From Mariprofundus sp. EBB-1 (GTDB lineage Bacteria > Pseudomonadota > Zetaproteobacteria > Mariprofundales > Mariprofundaceae): a stretch of 64,000 bases of DNA. Position numbers and translations under genes: made by a program. A model generated the notes under the pieces. It did not search any database. It was given only the letters and a program-made list of their open reading frames with translations, and was not told the origin of the DNA. Each line of letters starts with the position of its first letter. Position 1 is the stretch's first letter. The stretch spans positions 42,851 through 106,850 of the forward strand of contig NZ_RCFQ01000007.1 in NCBI RefSeq assembly GCF_003665155.1, given 5' to 3'. Positions 27,223 through 38,337 of this stretch are shown here, piece after piece.

Positions 27223-28158
27223 ATGCAGCACATTCTGGCTGCTGATATTGGCGGCACCAACCTACGCTTAGCCATCACCGACCAGACCGGTAAGATTCTG
27301 GATGAATCGCGCGTGCAGGCTGAATTAAGCCTGCACAATGCTGCATCTAAACGCGCAGCAGAAGCGCACATTATCACGACAATCAGCCATGGAATTCATA
27401 CGTTTCTGAAGCAAAGTAGCTACAGAGCAAACAGCATCGGCATCGGTTTCCCTGGTTTTTTTCATGGCCAAACCGGCGTACTCGCATCCTCACCTAACCT
27501 ACCCCTACTGCACGACTTCCGATTGGCTGAGCTATTAAGCAACAGCATAGATAAACCCGTAGCCGTACAAAATGATGCACTCTGTGCCGCCATTGGCGAA
27601 CATCGCTTTGGAGCCGGTCAAGGGCAAAATAATCTACTGCATATCACGCTTGGTACAGGCGTTGGCGGTGGACTCATACTCAACCATAAGCCGTATGGCG
27701 GCGAACACGGCATGGCGATGGAATTTGGTCATCTCTGTGTTGAACGCGCTGTTGGAAATAGTCGTCCATGCGGTTGCGGCAACACGGGTTGTTTGGAAAG
27801 CTACGCATCAGCCAGCGCTGTGATTCAGATCTATCAAGAAAAAACCGGACTGCGTTGCAGTGCCAAAGATATTTATCACAAAGCCCGTAGTGGTGATGAC
27901 GTTGCACAGCGCATTCTCACGCAGGCAGGTACTTATCTCGGCATGGCAATCGCAGAAACCATAAAGTTACTGGATATCTCCACCATCACAGTAAGTGGCG
28001 GCCTAAGTGGAGCCTGGCCCATTATTCACCCCGCGCTGATAGAATCACTCGATGCCAACCTCATTCCACCGCTAAAAGGAAAAACCACCGTGCTACAATC
28101 CACGTTGGCCGACAATGCAGGATTGCTTGGAGCTGCCGCTATCGCACCAATACGTTAA
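27223..28158 (+). CDS. ROK-family glucokinase
   Basis: A 311-residue sugar kinase of the ROK family, most likely ATP-dependent glucokinase. The ATP site DIGGTNLRLAI, the catalytic region QNDALCAAIGE, the glycine-rich GTGVGGGLIL and the zinc motif CGCGNTGCLES are present. The ATG follows the glgA stop directly (TAGATG). Glucose released from glycogen would be re-phosphorylated to glucose-6-P; N-acetylglucosamine or another hexose cannot be excluded. Confidence 0.88.
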   Translation: MQHILAADIGGTNLRLAITDQTGKILDESRVQAELSLHNAASKRAAEAHIITTISHGIHTFLKQSSYRANSIGIGFPGFFHGQTGVLASSPNLPLLHDFRLAELLSNSIDKPVAVQNDALCAAIGEHRFGAGQGQNNLLHITLGTGVGGGLILNHKPYGGEHGMAMEFGHLCVERAVGNSRPCGCGNTGCLESYASASAVIQIYQEKTGLRCSAKDIYHKARSGDDVAQRILTQAGTYLGMAIAETIKLLDISTITVSGGLSGAWPIIHPALIESLDANLIPPLKGKTTVLQSTLADNAGLLGAAAIAPIR

Positions 28159-28166
28159 TCCTTTCT

Positions 28167-28787
28167 GTGGCTTCATCGTATCAAATACCTGCTCACAACA
28201 TCTGTGTTGAACAGGAGATTAAACGCAGTCGTTTTATTGCGGATATTGGCCATGCCGAGAGTAAAGCCGATGCCATGGCATTTATCGAACAGATCAAGAA
28301 ACGCGAGCCCGATGCCCGCCACCACTGCTGGGCCTATATTGCCGGTCACCCGACCGAATCGATTGAACGGGCCTGCTCTGATGCAGGAGAACCACAGGGT
28401 ACAGCCGGAAAACCTATGCTGAATGTACTACAACATAAGCATATCGGCGAAATCATCGTTGTTATATCCCGTTATTTCGGAGGCATCAAACTTGGTGCAG
28501 GCGGTCTGGTACGGGCTTATTCAAGTACAGTGCAACAAGCTATTGATACTCTGCCGCTTAGCCAGCGTATCCTCACCACTACAGCCGTCGTACACACACC
28601 TTTTGCACTGGAGAGCAATATGCGTCATCTGCTTGCAAGCGCTGGCATCACGATCAAAGAGAGCCTATATCGCGAAAACGTACAGCTGCATATCGATGTC
28701 GAAATTGGCAGTGAGGCAGAGCTGGCCAATAATATTCGTGAAAAAAGCGCCGGCAAAGCCGAACTCAAGCTCAATACGGTTAAATAA
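28167..28787 (+). CDS. YigZ/IMPACT family protein
   Basis: A 206-residue protein with an N-terminal UPF0029 domain (KRSRFIADIGHAESKADAMAFI, then DARHHCWAY, SDAGEPQGTAGKPML, ISRYFGGIKLGAGGLVRAY) and a smaller C-terminal ferredoxin-like part. The family is linked to translation or to proline-peptide handling, with no firm reaction. It begins with GTG 28167, eight bases after the glucokinase stop, without a strong SD. It ends just before a strong bidirectional terminator. Confidence 0.87.
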   Translation: MASSYQIPAHNICVEQEIKRSRFIADIGHAESKADAMAFIEQIKKREPDARHHCWAYIAGHPTESIERACSDAGEPQGTAGKPMLNVLQHKHIGEIIVVISRYFGGIKLGAGGLVRAYSSTVQQAIDTLPLSQRILTTTAVVHTPFALESNMRHLLASAGITIKESLYRENVQLHIDVEIGSEAELANNIREKSAGKAELKLNTVK

Positions 28788-28820
28788 AATCAATTGCAAA
28801 AACAGCACGCATTACGCCAC

Positions 28821-28858
28821 AAAAAAGGGGTGAACAGACTAAGTCTGTTCACCCCTCA
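28821..28858. terminator. Strong bidirectional terminator between yigZ-like gene and glgP
   Basis: A perfect stem, 28826-28840 with 28842-28856 (arm AGGGGTGAACAGACT), lies between the convergent genes. In the glgP direction it is followed by six Ts (the A run 28821-28826 on the plus strand), a textbook intrinsic terminator. In the plus direction the T tract is weak. Confidence 0.85.
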
Positions 28859-28878
28859 TATAACGCACTTAAGCTGTC

Positions 28879-31377
28879 TTATTTCAGCTTGATTGGTTCC
28901 AGCTTCCAGATATCACGATTATAGTCTTCCATCGTTCTATCGGTAGAGAACTTACCACTGTAGGTAGTATTAAAGATGCTCATGCGTAGCCATGACTTTT
29001 GATCCTGATACGCTTCAGCAGCACGCTGCTGAGCATCAACATAGGTACGGAAATCAGCCGCAACCAGCCACGGATCATCACTGCCACGAATAGCATGTGT
29101 GATAGATGAGAACAGACCGGGTTCAAACTGACTAAAGTGACCACACTCCAACAGCTCCATTACACGTTTGAAATCTTCATCAGCGGCAATAATAGCACTT
29201 GGATCGTAGTGTCCACGTGTAGCTTCCACCTCTTCAGCAGTCAGGCCAAACAGGAAGAAGTTCTCTTCACCAACCTCTTCACGGATTTCAATATTGGCAC
29301 CGTCCAACGTACCGATAGTCATGGCACCATTCATCATGAACTTCATGTTGCCGGTACCGGATGCTTCTTTACCTGCTGTAGAAATCTGTTCAGAAAGATC
29401 AGTAGCCGGAGCGATGATCTCCATGGCGGATACACGGTAGTTCGGGAAGAACACCACTTTAAGTTTATCACCCACTTCAGGATCATTATTGACCACTTCC
29501 GCCACATTACTTACCAGCTTGATGATCTGTTTGGCCATATAGTAACCAGGCGCGGCTTTACCACCGATCAATACACAGCGGTTGGTCCAGTTAGCGGTGT
29601 CACCACGTTTGATACGGTCATACAAATGAATCACATGCAAGACATTCAGCAACTGACGTTTGTATTCATGAATACGTTTCACCTGTACATCAAACATCGC
29701 ATCAGGACTAAAACGCACACCACATACCTGCTCAACAACCTCTGCCAAACGCTCTTTATTCTGACGTTTACAAGCAGCCCATTTTTTACGGAAAGCAGCC
29801 TTTTCCGCATATGGTGCTAACTGACCCAACTCACTCAATTTGGTAACCCAACCTTCGCCAATCGTTTCATTGATCAATGCAGACATCGGTTTATTGCACA
29901 TCGCCATCCAGCGGCGCTGCGTCACACCATTGGTCTTGTTGTTGAATTTTTCCGGCCACATGGCGTAAAAATCAGCAAACAGACCTTCGACCAACAGGTC
30001 AGAATGCAATTGAGCCACACCATTGACCGAGTAACTGCCCGCTATGGCCAAATAAGCCATACGCACCTGCTGTACATCACCCTCTTCGATAATGGACATA
30101 CGACGCTGACGTTCTACATCGCCCGGCCACTGTTTGGCTACTTCAGTGAGGAACCGCGCATTAATTTCATAGATAATATCCAGCACACGCGGCAACAAAC
30201 GACCGAACAGATATACAGGCCAGCGTTCTAAGGCTTCCGGCAACAGGGTATGGTTGGTATAAGCCATGGTCTTGCTGGTAATTTCCCAAGCATCGTCCCA
30301 CTCCAGATGATATTCATCCATCAGAATACGCATCAATTCCGCCACAGATACAGTCGGGTGTGTATCATTAAGCTGGAAACAGTTCTTGGCCGCAAACTGA
30401 CTGAAATCATTACCGTTCTTTTCCACCCAGCGGCGGATCACATCTTTAATACTGGCACTGGCCAGGAAATACTGCTGTCTTAAACGCAGCTCCTTACCAT
30501 TTTCGCTGGAATCATTCGGATACAACACCATCGAGATATGCTCAGCTTCATTCTTGGATGCAACAGATTCAGGATAACTACCAGCATTGAATTCGCCCAG
30601 GTCAAATTCATCGGTTGCAGCCGATTTCCACAAACGCAGCGTATTTACCGTACCATTTTGATAACCTGGAATCGGAGTGTCATAAGGGATAGCCAGCACA
30701 TCATTGGCATCAACCCAACGGCAACGCAGAACGCCTGCATCATCACGATACTGTTCGGTACGGCCACCGAAATGGATGCGCTGTTCATATTCAGGACGTG
30801 CAATTTCCCAAATGTTACCATTTCTCAGCCAGTGATCAGGCTCTTCCGCTTGCGCACCATCTTTGATCAGCTGACGAAACATGCCGTATTCATAACGGAT
30901 ACCGTACCCGGTAACTGGCAGTTGCAAGGTAGCACAACTATCGACAAAACAGGCTGCCAAACGACCCAAACCACCGTTACCAAGACCAGCATCATGTTCT
31001 TCATCAATCATCTCTTCGAGATCAATACCAAGATCGTGCATCGCCTGTTCAGCCTGTTCATCCAGACCAAGATTCAGCATCGCATTACCCATCGCACGGC
31101 CCATCAAAAATTCCAACGACAGATAATATGCCCTGCGACCATCTGCTTCACAGCTCGCTTCACGACTATCTTTCCAGCACTCCATCAAACGATCGCGAAT
31201 GGTGAACGCCAAAGCCTGATAGTTGTAATGGCTTGAATGGGAACGGTTATCCTGCCCCAAAGTACGCACGAAATGGCGTTGAATACCATTGACCAGATCA
31301 TAGCTGGTCGCGCCGACTGGCGGCACATTGGTGATATCATATTTGGGCGTAGCATTTTTTGTTGATTTTGTAGTCAT
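28879..31377 (-). CDS. glgP: Glycogen phosphorylase
   Basis: An 832-residue PLP-dependent phosphorylase that releases glucose-1-P from glycogen. The PLP-lysine region (EASGTGNMKFMMNGAMTIGT) and the GLGNGGLGRLAACFVDS and NDTHPTVSVAELMR blocks are intact. The frame is open to 31455, but ATG 31377 has AAAGGTG six bases upstream. It works opposite glgA, and its product would need a phosphoglucomutase, not seen in this window. Confidence 0.96.
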   Translation of the reverse strand: MTTKSTKNATPKYDITNVPPVGATSYDLVNGIQRHFVRTLGQDNRSHSSHYNYQALAFTIRDRLMECWKDSREASCEADGRRAYYLSLEFLMGRAMGNAMLNLGLDEQAEQAMHDLGIDLEEMIDEEHDAGLGNGGLGRLAACFVDSCATLQLPVTGYGIRYEYGMFRQLIKDGAQAEEPDHWLRNGNIWEIARPEYEQRIHFGGRTEQYRDDAGVLRCRWVDANDVLAIPYDTPIPGYQNGTVNTLRLWKSAATDEFDLGEFNAGSYPESVASKNEAEHISMVLYPNDSSENGKELRLRQQYFLASASIKDVIRRWVEKNGNDFSQFAAKNCFQLNDTHPTVSVAELMRILMDEYHLEWDDAWEITSKTMAYTNHTLLPEALERWPVYLFGRLLPRVLDIIYEINARFLTEVAKQWPGDVERQRRMSIIEEGDVQQVRMAYLAIAGSYSVNGVAQLHSDLLVEGLFADFYAMWPEKFNNKTNGVTQRRWMAMCNKPMSALINETIGEGWVTKLSELGQLAPYAEKAAFRKKWAACKRQNKERLAEVVEQVCGVRFSPDAMFDVQVKRIHEYKRQLLNVLHVIHLYDRIKRGDTANWTNRCVLIGGKAAPGYYMAKQIIKLVSNVAEVVNNDPEVGDKLKVVFFPNYRVSAMEIIAPATDLSEQISTAGKEASGTGNMKFMMNGAMTIGTLDGANIEIREEVGEENFFLFGLTAEEVEATRGHYDPSAIIAADEDFKRVMELLECGHFSQFEPGLFSSITHAIRGSDDPWLVAADFRTYVDAQQRAAEAYQDQKSWLRMSIFNTTYSGKFSTDRTMEDYNRDIWKLEPIKLK

Positions 31378-31769
31378 TATTTCACCTTTTGTAAAACACA
31401 TCTTGAAGCATAATTTTGGGGCGCGCACACTGTCTATTGTATCTGACCAAGTCAATGTAAGGCAACGCTATGAGCAGTGTAATCGCATTAAATCTTCTAT
31501 GTTTAACTTTCATGATTCAGCATATTTCACCGCAGAGTACGCAGAGTTACGCAGAGAAAGTCAAATGCGTTGTATTACTGGACTCCATTGAATGTAATAC
31601 AGCAAAAAGAACAATCATTGAAACATGTAAAACCATCATACCAATGAGAGAGTAGCAAACTCACATGTATTGTTTGGTTTTACTTTGCGTAACTCTGCGT
31701 ACTCTGCGGTGAAGGCTTTTGAATATTTTATTATGAGCAGCCTCTTTAATATGCTGTCGCAATACTACC
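31378..31769. other. Gene-free interval with CGCAGAG-type inverted repeats
   Basis: A 392-bp gap upstream of glgP and downstream of the PPi-PFK gene (both leftward). It is dominated by the inverted pair annotated at 31527-31712. Apart from this I see no frame with a credible start and no clear terminator for pfp other than the repeat itself. Confidence 0.5.
31527..31712. repeat. Inverted-repeat pair, CGCAGAGTACGCAGAG type
   Basis: The arms 31527-31553 and 31686-31712 are perfect 27-bp inverted complements with the repeated CGCAGAG core, enclosing 132 bp. The motif is a widely scattered intergenic repeat in bacteria and also occurs in this window near 56.8 kb. Its origin and function are not known. 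Confidence 0.8.
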
Positions 31770-32954
31770 CTAGAACAATCTGCCAATTTTAGGCAAATCA
31801 CCCACCAGAGGAGCAACATAATCCAACCAAGCCTGCGTCACATCATTACCGGCTTCGTTGATATATTCACCTTTCATTTCTGTAGCTTCACGCGCCACTG
31901 TAGATAACGGTGTCACAAAACACTCACTGGCATACGGCACACTGGAGATGCGACGAATCGCCACAGAACCCGGCTCAGCAGTTTTCACAGCATGATTTAC
32001 CCCGTACGCTCCAACCATACGCGCCTCTTCTGCATCAACAGGTGAGACAATAGAGGCAAAGCTGCGCTGCAAATAACCAAATGTATCAGCGCGTACACGC
32101 ACGGTTTCTCCGGCATACGCTTCTTTCACTTTGGCTGAAAGAAAATCGCCTAACGCACCCGACCCTGAAAGCTGTAAATTACCATGAGAATCGCGTTCGC
32201 CGCTGGTCATGACTGGATTGCCATCCGCATCGGTAATACCTTCAGAAACTGCCACCACACAGCGACCAAATTTCACTACAGCCGCTTTCACATCGGCCTG
32301 AAACTGAGCTACATCAAAGGTACGCTCAGGCAGATAAATCAAATGCGGACCATCACTATCAGACTGGCGAGCCAGTGCTGAAGCAGCCGTTAAGAAACCG
32401 GCATCACGGCCCATCACAACATTGATTTTAATACCCGGTAAAGCGTTGTTGTCACGATCATCACCCATGAATGCCAGGGCTACAAATCGTGCTGCGGAAG
32501 CAAAACCCGGACAGTGATCTGTTACTCTCAAATCATTATCAATGGTTTTGGGAATATGAATGGTGCAAAAGTCATAATTCGCTTCTTTGGCCATTTCAGC
32601 AATAATATGCGCTGTTTCGGCCGAATCATTGCCGCCGATATAAAAGAAATAGCGCACATCATTTTTCCTGAACACTTCAAACACACGTTCGCACTCAGCT
32701 TTACCAGGCTTCAACCGTACAGAACCCAGACCAGCAGCGGGCGTATTTGCCAATAGTTCAAGCTCATCATCACTCTGCGTAGTCAAATCGATAAAATCTT
32801 CCTTCATAATGCCGGCAAGACCATGTTTCGCACCCAGAATACCAGTGATATTCGCCTGCTTTCGTGCTGCCAGTATCGCGCCGACCAGAGACTGATTAAT
32901 CACTGACGTAGGACCACCGGACTGTCCGATTACCATTTTACCTGTTAAAGCCAT
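31770..32954 (-). CDS. pfp: Pyrophosphate-dependent phosphofructokinase
   Basis: A 394-residue PFK-A family enzyme interconverting fructose-6-P and fructose-1,6-bisP. Two residues point to PPi rather than ATP: Asp110 in GGNDS (ATP enzymes have Gly) and Lys136 in PKTIDND (ATP enzymes have Gly). The frame is open to 32987, but ATG 32954 has AGGAGA eight bases upstream. A reversible PPi enzyme could run in both glycolytic and gluconeogenic directions and complements the class II FBPase encoded 1 kb away. Confidence 0.92.
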   Translation of the reverse strand: MALTGKMVIGQSGGPTSVINQSLVGAILAARKQANITGILGAKHGLAGIMKEDFIDLTTQSDDELELLANTPAAGLGSVRLKPGKAECERVFEVFRKNDVRYFFYIGGNDSAETAHIIAEMAKEANYDFCTIHIPKTIDNDLRVTDHCPGFASAARFVALAFMGDDRDNNALPGIKINVVMGRDAGFLTAASALARQSDSDGPHLIYLPERTFDVAQFQADVKAAVVKFGRCVVAVSEGITDADGNPVMTSGERDSHGNLQLSGSGALGDFLSAKVKEAYAGETVRVRADTFGYLQRSFASIVSPVDAEEARMVGAYGVNHAVKTAEPGSVAIRRISSVPYASECFVTPLSTVAREATEMKGEYINEAGNDVTQAWLDYVAPLVGDLPKIGRLF

Positions 32955-33084
32955 TACAATTCTCCTGTGAAAAAGTGGCGGCATCATAGCGTTTAATGCA
33001 TAGTGATGACATCATCAATATGCACACACATGCCGGTTCGATATGATTAGACCAATATTCAACCTACATTCATAGAAGGCACTT

Positions 33085-33891
33085 ATGACCCAAAAAAAAT
33101 CTAACATTACACTACAATCACTTATTCATATACTTCAACAGGCAGGCAGAGAGATTGTCCTGCCCGGATTTCACACATCGATTCAAACCACCCAAAAAAC
33201 CGACGGCTCCGTTGTCACTGAAATCGATCTGGCCTGCCAGCAGTTCATTGAAAAAAAGCTAACAGAACTCGATAGCAGCATTGCTTTTTTGGGTGAAGAG
33301 ATGTCCGAATCTGAACAGCTACAATGCCTCAAAGAGAGCCATGGTCGTTATTGGTGCCTGGATCCACTCGATGGCACTACAAATTTTGTCGCCAACGTTC
33401 CGGGCTTTGCGATTTCACTGGCCTTGATAGAATCTGGCGTACCACAGATGGCCTGTATTTATGACCCTGTGCGACAAGAAACGTTTAGCGCTGCTCGCCA
33501 TGCAGGCGCGCACCTCAACAATCAAGCTATCAGGTGTGCACCAGTTGCTAACCTTGATGAATCTGTTGGTTATATAGATTTCAAACGCCTGCAACGCGAT
33601 ACCGCCATATCCATGGCCTGCGACCGCATCTACCGTAGCCAGCGAAATATTGGCAGTTGCGCACTCGAATGGGCCTGGTTGGCAGCTGGGCGCGGTCACT
33701 TTATTGTACATGGTGGAGAAAAAATCTGGGATTTTGCAGCTGGAAGTCTGCTTGTTCAGGAAGCCGGCGGAAGGATTGGTGATTTTTCCGGCCAGTCATT
33801 ATTTCCCTGCCATGCACTTTCATCACCCATCCTGGCGACCTGCAACCCCACGCTTCAGGCCAAGCTTCAAGCCAAGCTTAACCCTGGATGA
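33085..33891 (+). CDS. Inositol monophosphatase family protein
   Basis: A 268-residue Mg-dependent, Li-sensitive-type phosphatase. The metal motifs are GEEMSES, DPLDGTTNFV and WDFAAGSLLVQEAGG. It may act on inositol-1-P, on fructose-1,6-bisP or on PAP; the context of carbon metabolism favours a sugar phosphate but does not decide. The start ATG 33085 is divergent from pfp with about 130 bp between them. Confidence 0.88.
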   Translation: MTQKKSNITLQSLIHILQQAGREIVLPGFHTSIQTTQKTDGSVVTEIDLACQQFIEKKLTELDSSIAFLGEEMSESEQLQCLKESHGRYWCLDPLDGTTNFVANVPGFAISLALIESGVPQMACIYDPVRQETFSAARHAGAHLNNQAIRCAPVANLDESVGYIDFKRLQRDTAISMACDRIYRSQRNIGSCALEWAWLAAGRGHFIVHGGEKIWDFAAGSLLVQEAGGRIGDFSGQSLFPCHALSSPILATCNPTLQAKLQAKLNPG

Positions 33892-34013
33892 CATATAATC
33901 ATAAATAGCGTGAAGAGACTTGCATTTATTGAATGTCGCATTCTCTCTCCAAATCCGCTAGTATGCGGCTGCTTAAAAAACAAGCTTGCTCACAATCCGG
34001 AGGGGAAAACAGC

Positions 34014-34967
34014 ATGAATACAGTAGCTGATCTTAAGATTGACTTGGTTGAAGTCTGCGAAGCAGCAGCCCGCGCCTGCGCACCATACGTTGGTTCTGGC
34101 CAAAAAGATGAAGGTGATGGTCTGGCTGTTGATGCCATGCGCACCCGCATCAATGAAGTAAAAATGAAAGGCGTGATTGTCATCGGTGAAGGCGCTAAAG
34201 ATGAAGCTCCTGCCCTGTATGACGATGAAGAAGTAGGCGATGGTCGCGGTATCGGCGTTGACATTGCAGTTGACCCCATCGAAGGCACCAACCTTTTTGC
34301 CAGAGATGCAGCAGGCTCTATCGTAACCCTGGCAGCAGCACCGGCAGGCACTATGTATCGTCCGGGTTCATGCTTTTACATGGAAAAGCAGGTTTATCCT
34401 AAAGCTGCCCGTGGTAAAATTGATCCGGAAGCACCTGTAGCAGATCGTCTGGCCCAGCTGGCTTTGGCTCTGGGTAAAAGTGTTGCTGAAGTAACCGTGT
34501 TTGTTTTGGACAAACCCCGCCATCAGAATCTGATGAAAGAAATTTATGCCTGCGGTGCAAAAGTTCGTCTAGCCACCGATGGCGATGTTAACGGTGCCAT
34601 TCAAGCCGTGTTAAATAAAGGCTCTGATGCATTGTTCGGCATTGGTGGCACTCCTGAAGGAATTGTCACAGCTTGTGCCGCACGTGCTATGGGCGCTGAA
34701 ATGTTTGGCCGCATGGCTCCTCAGAAAGACTTTGAGGTCAAGCTTTGTGAAGAAGAAAACATCGACACCAAACGCATCATCACCCGTGATGAGCTTGTAA
34801 CATCAGATGACTGCATGTTTATCGCTACAGGCTTAACCTCCGGTGAATATGTTGACCATGTCAAAGTCGGCATTGACGCTGATGGTAAGTACATGACTAC
34901 CGATACTGTCGTGTTATCCGGTTCCGTAGGCAATATTCGCCGCGTTCAGACCACCTTACACGTCTAA
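34014..34967 (+). CDS. glpX: Class II fructose-1,6-bisphosphatase (GlpX type)
   Basis: A 317-residue enzyme that removes the C1 phosphate in gluconeogenesis and the Calvin cycle. It has the GlpX signature GEGAKDEAPALYDDEEVGDG and the metal-binding DIAVDPIEGTNLFARD. The frame opens at 33933, but ATG 34014 is preceded by GGAGGGG and starts the conserved N terminus. It lies 157 bp before tkt. Some GlpX-type enzymes also hydrolyse sedoheptulose-1,7-bisP, which would fit a Calvin role. Confidence 0.94.
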   Translation: MNTVADLKIDLVEVCEAAARACAPYVGSGQKDEGDGLAVDAMRTRINEVKMKGVIVIGEGAKDEAPALYDDEEVGDGRGIGVDIAVDPIEGTNLFARDAAGSIVTLAAAPAGTMYRPGSCFYMEKQVYPKAARGKIDPEAPVADRLAQLALALGKSVAEVTVFVLDKPRHQNLMKEIYACGAKVRLATDGDVNGAIQAVLNKGSDALFGIGGTPEGIVTACAARAMGAEMFGRMAPQKDFEVKLCEEENIDTKRIITRDELVTSDDCMFIATGLTSGEYVDHVKVGIDADGKYMTTDTVVLSGSVGNIRRVQTTLHV

Positions 34968-34991
34968 ACACTGAAACGAACCAGAAACCAA

Positions 34992-35024
34992 GCGTCACCC
35001 ATAAGAGCTCTTTATGGGTGACGC
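34992..35024 (+). terminator. Hairpin between glpX and tkt
   Basis: A perfect 13-bp stem (34992-35004 with 35012-35024; arm GCGTCACCCATAA) with a 7-base loop. No T run follows, so it may be a weak or factor-aided terminator or an mRNA-stabilising stem for glpX. A promoter for tkt lies just downstream. Confidence 0.6.
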
Positions 35025-35037
35025 GATAAGTATTGAT

Positions 35038-35065
35038 TTGGCATACATGGCTTTATATATATAAT
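35038..35065 (+). promoter_or_regulatory. Probable sigma-70 promoter of tkt
   Basis: A -35 box TTGGCA (35038-35043) and a -10 box TATAAT (35060-35065) are separated by 16 bp, about 60 bp before the tkt start. The match is close to consensus and the region is AT-rich, so tkt is probably transcribed on its own promoter as well as from upstream. Confidence 0.65.
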
Positions 35066-35124
35066 GTTCCGCCATATCGTTAAAAAAAGATCTTATTAAT
35101 ATATGAAAAGGGGATTGAAATCAC

Positions 35125-37116
35125 ATGAGTAATAGCAGCCGTAGACACCTGGCCAACGCCGTTCGCGCACTTGCGATGGACAGCGTGCAGAAAGCAAATT
35201 CCGGACATCCGGGCGCCCCAATGGGCATGGCAGATATCGCCGAAGTTCTTTGGAACGACTACATGAAACACAACCCGACCAACCCAAGCTGGGCTGATCG
35301 CGACCGTTTCATCCTGTCTAATGGTCATGGCTCTATGTTGATCTACTCCCTGCTTCACCTTACTGGTTATGATCTTGCTATTGATGATCTGAAACAGTTC
35401 CGTCAGCTACATTCTCGCACTCCAGGTCACCCGGAGTACGGTTATGCACCAGGCGTTGAAACTACGACTGGCCCTCTGGGTCAGGGCATCACCAATGGTG
35501 TCGGCATGGCGTTGGCTGAAAAAACTTTGGCCGCTCAATTTAACAAGCCAGGCCACGACATTGTAGATCACAACACCTATGTATTCTTAGGTGATGGTTG
35601 TTTGATGGAAGGAATCTCACATGAAGCTTGCTCTCTGGCCGGCACATTGGGCTTGGGCAAACTGATCGCATTCTGGGATGACAACGGCATCTCAATTGAT
35701 GGTGAAGTTGAAGGCTGGTTCACAGATGATACCCCGGGCCGCTTTGAAGCATACGGCTGGCAGGTTATCCGCAATGTTGATGGTCATGATGCTGAAGAGA
35801 TCAAAGCAGCTATCGAAACTGCTAAAGCTGAAACAGGCAAACCAACCATGGTTTGCTGCAAAACCATCATTGGTTTTGGCTCTCCAAACAAAGCCGGCTC
35901 GCACGATTGTCATGGTGCAGCTCTTGGTGATGAAGAGATTGCACTGGTTCGTAAAGAACTTGGTTGGGAATCTGCTCCGTTTGAAATCCCTGCTGATGTA
36001 TATGCTGGCTGGGATAACAAAGACGCTGGTGCTGCTGCAGAATCAGAATGGGACGCTCGTTTTGAAGCATATGCAACTGCATTCCCAACAGAAGCTGCAG
36101 AACTTAAACGCCGCCTGAACAACGAACTTGCTGCTGACTGGGATGCTGGTGTAGATGCATTTATTGCTGAAGTTGATGCTAAAGGTGAAAACATCGCTTC
36201 CCGTAAAGCTTCTCAGAATGCCATTGCTGCACTAGCTAAGCTAACACCTGAATTCTTGGGCGGCTCTGCTGACTTGGCAGGTTCAAACCTAACACTTTGG
36301 CCTGATGCCAAACCAGTCACTAATCATGACGATGGTAACTACGTCAACTACGGCGTGCGTGAATTCGGCATGGCTGCAATGATCAATGGTATCTCTCTGC
36401 ACGGCGGTTTCGTACCTTACGGCGCTACATTCCTGATGTTCTCTGAATATGCCCGTAACGCACTACGCATGGCTGCATTGATGAAAGTACGTCACATTGA
36501 AGTATTCACCCATGACTCTATCGGTCTTGGTGAAGATGGCCCTACGCATCAGCCTGTTGAACAGACAGCTACTTTGCGCATGATTCCTAATATGGACGTA
36601 TGGCGCCCATGTGATGCAGTTGAATCAGCTGTATCATGGAAAGTCGCGGTTAAAAACCAGACTGGCCCATCATCATTAATATTCTCTCGTCAGAACTTGC
36701 CACACCAGGCACGTAGTGCCGATCAGATTAAATTAATCGAACGCGGTGGCTATATCCTGAAAGATTGTGAAGGCACACCTGATGCCATCATCATTGGTAC
36801 AGGTTCAGAAGTATCTTTGGCAATGGAAGCTGCAGCTGCCATTACCGATAAGAAGATTCGTGTTGTTTCTATGCCATCCACCAACGCATTCGACAATCAG
36901 GATGCAGCATATAAAGAATCAGTACTGCCAGCATCTGTCACTGCACGCGTTGCAGTAGAAGCCGGTGTCACTGGTTTCTGGGCAAAATATGTTGGTCTGA
37001 ATGGTAAAGTTGTCGGTATCGACACATTTGGTGAATCAGCACCTGCTGGTGAATTGTACAAACTGTTCGGTATCACCACTGAAGCGGTAGTCGCTGCAGT
37101 AAACGAAGTCGCTTAA
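35125..37116 (+). CDS. tkt: Transketolase
   Basis: A 663-residue thiamine-diphosphate enzyme moving two-carbon units in the Calvin and pentose-phosphate cycles. Visible are [16 protein letters not shown] near the N terminus, the ThDP motif [13 protein letters not shown]...DDNGISIDG, and the pyrimidine domain with [15 protein letters not shown] and [20 protein letters not shown] 35125 is accepted; AAAAGGGGA lies about ten bases upstream. First of tkt-gap-pgk-pyk-fba. Confidence 0.97.
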   Translation: MSNSSRRHLANAVRALAMDSVQKANSGHPGAPMGMADIAEVLWNDYMKHNPTNPSWADRDRFILSNGHGSMLIYSLLHLTGYDLAIDDLKQFRQLHSRTPGHPEYGYAPGVETTTGPLGQGITNGVGMALAEKTLAAQFNKPGHDIVDHNTYVFLGDGCLMEGISHEACSLAGTLGLGKLIAFWDDNGISIDGEVEGWFTDDTPGRFEAYGWQVIRNVDGHDAEEIKAAIETAKAETGKPTMVCCKTIIGFGSPNKAGSHDCHGAALGDEEIALVRKELGWESAPFEIPADVYAGWDNKDAGAAAESEWDARFEAYATAFPTEAAELKRRLNNELAADWDAGVDAFIAEVDAKGENIASRKASQNAIAALAKLTPEFLGGSADLAGSNLTLWPDAKPVTNHDDGNYVNYGVREFGMAAMINGISLHGGFVPYGATFLMFSEYARNALRMAALMKVRHIEVFTHDSIGLGEDGPTHQPVEQTATLRMIPNMDVWRPCDAVESAVSWKVAVKNQTGPSSLIFSRQNLPHQARSADQIKLIERGGYILKDCEGTPDAIIIGTGSEVSLAMEAAAAITDKKIRVVSMPSTNAFDNQDAAYKESVLPASVTARVAVEAGVTGFWAKYVGLNGKVVGIDTFGESAPAGELYKLFGITTEAVVAAVNEVA

Positions 37117-37135
37117 TTAATTAAACTATAACTAG

Positions 37136-38149
<1,014 letters not shown>

Positions 38150-38160
38150 ATCAAGCTTGA

Positions 38161-38200
38161 GCGTGGGAGCCCTTTCTTCTGGAGAGGTGCTCCCACGTTT
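38161..38200 (+). terminator. Hairpin between gap and pgk
   Basis: A 9-bp stem (38162-38170 with 38189-38197; arm CGTGGGAGC) with an 18-base loop, followed by only three Ts. It could be a partial terminator or attenuator that lowers pgk expression relative to gap. Confidence 0.6.
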
Positions 38201-38337
38201 GTCATTGCCCGTTTATGCATGTTCATTCATACATAAGCAGGCAGCGACAAACGTTCACACGTTGTTGATTAAACCAATGTCATCATCTTGCCATCTATAT
38301 AGCTAAGATCATGACCTACCACTATAGGAGTATGAGA

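Noticed and set aside
30538..31236. Plus-strand open frame of 232 codons inside glgP
   Set aside because: It lies opposite the well-conserved phosphorylase and has no recognisable domain or SD.
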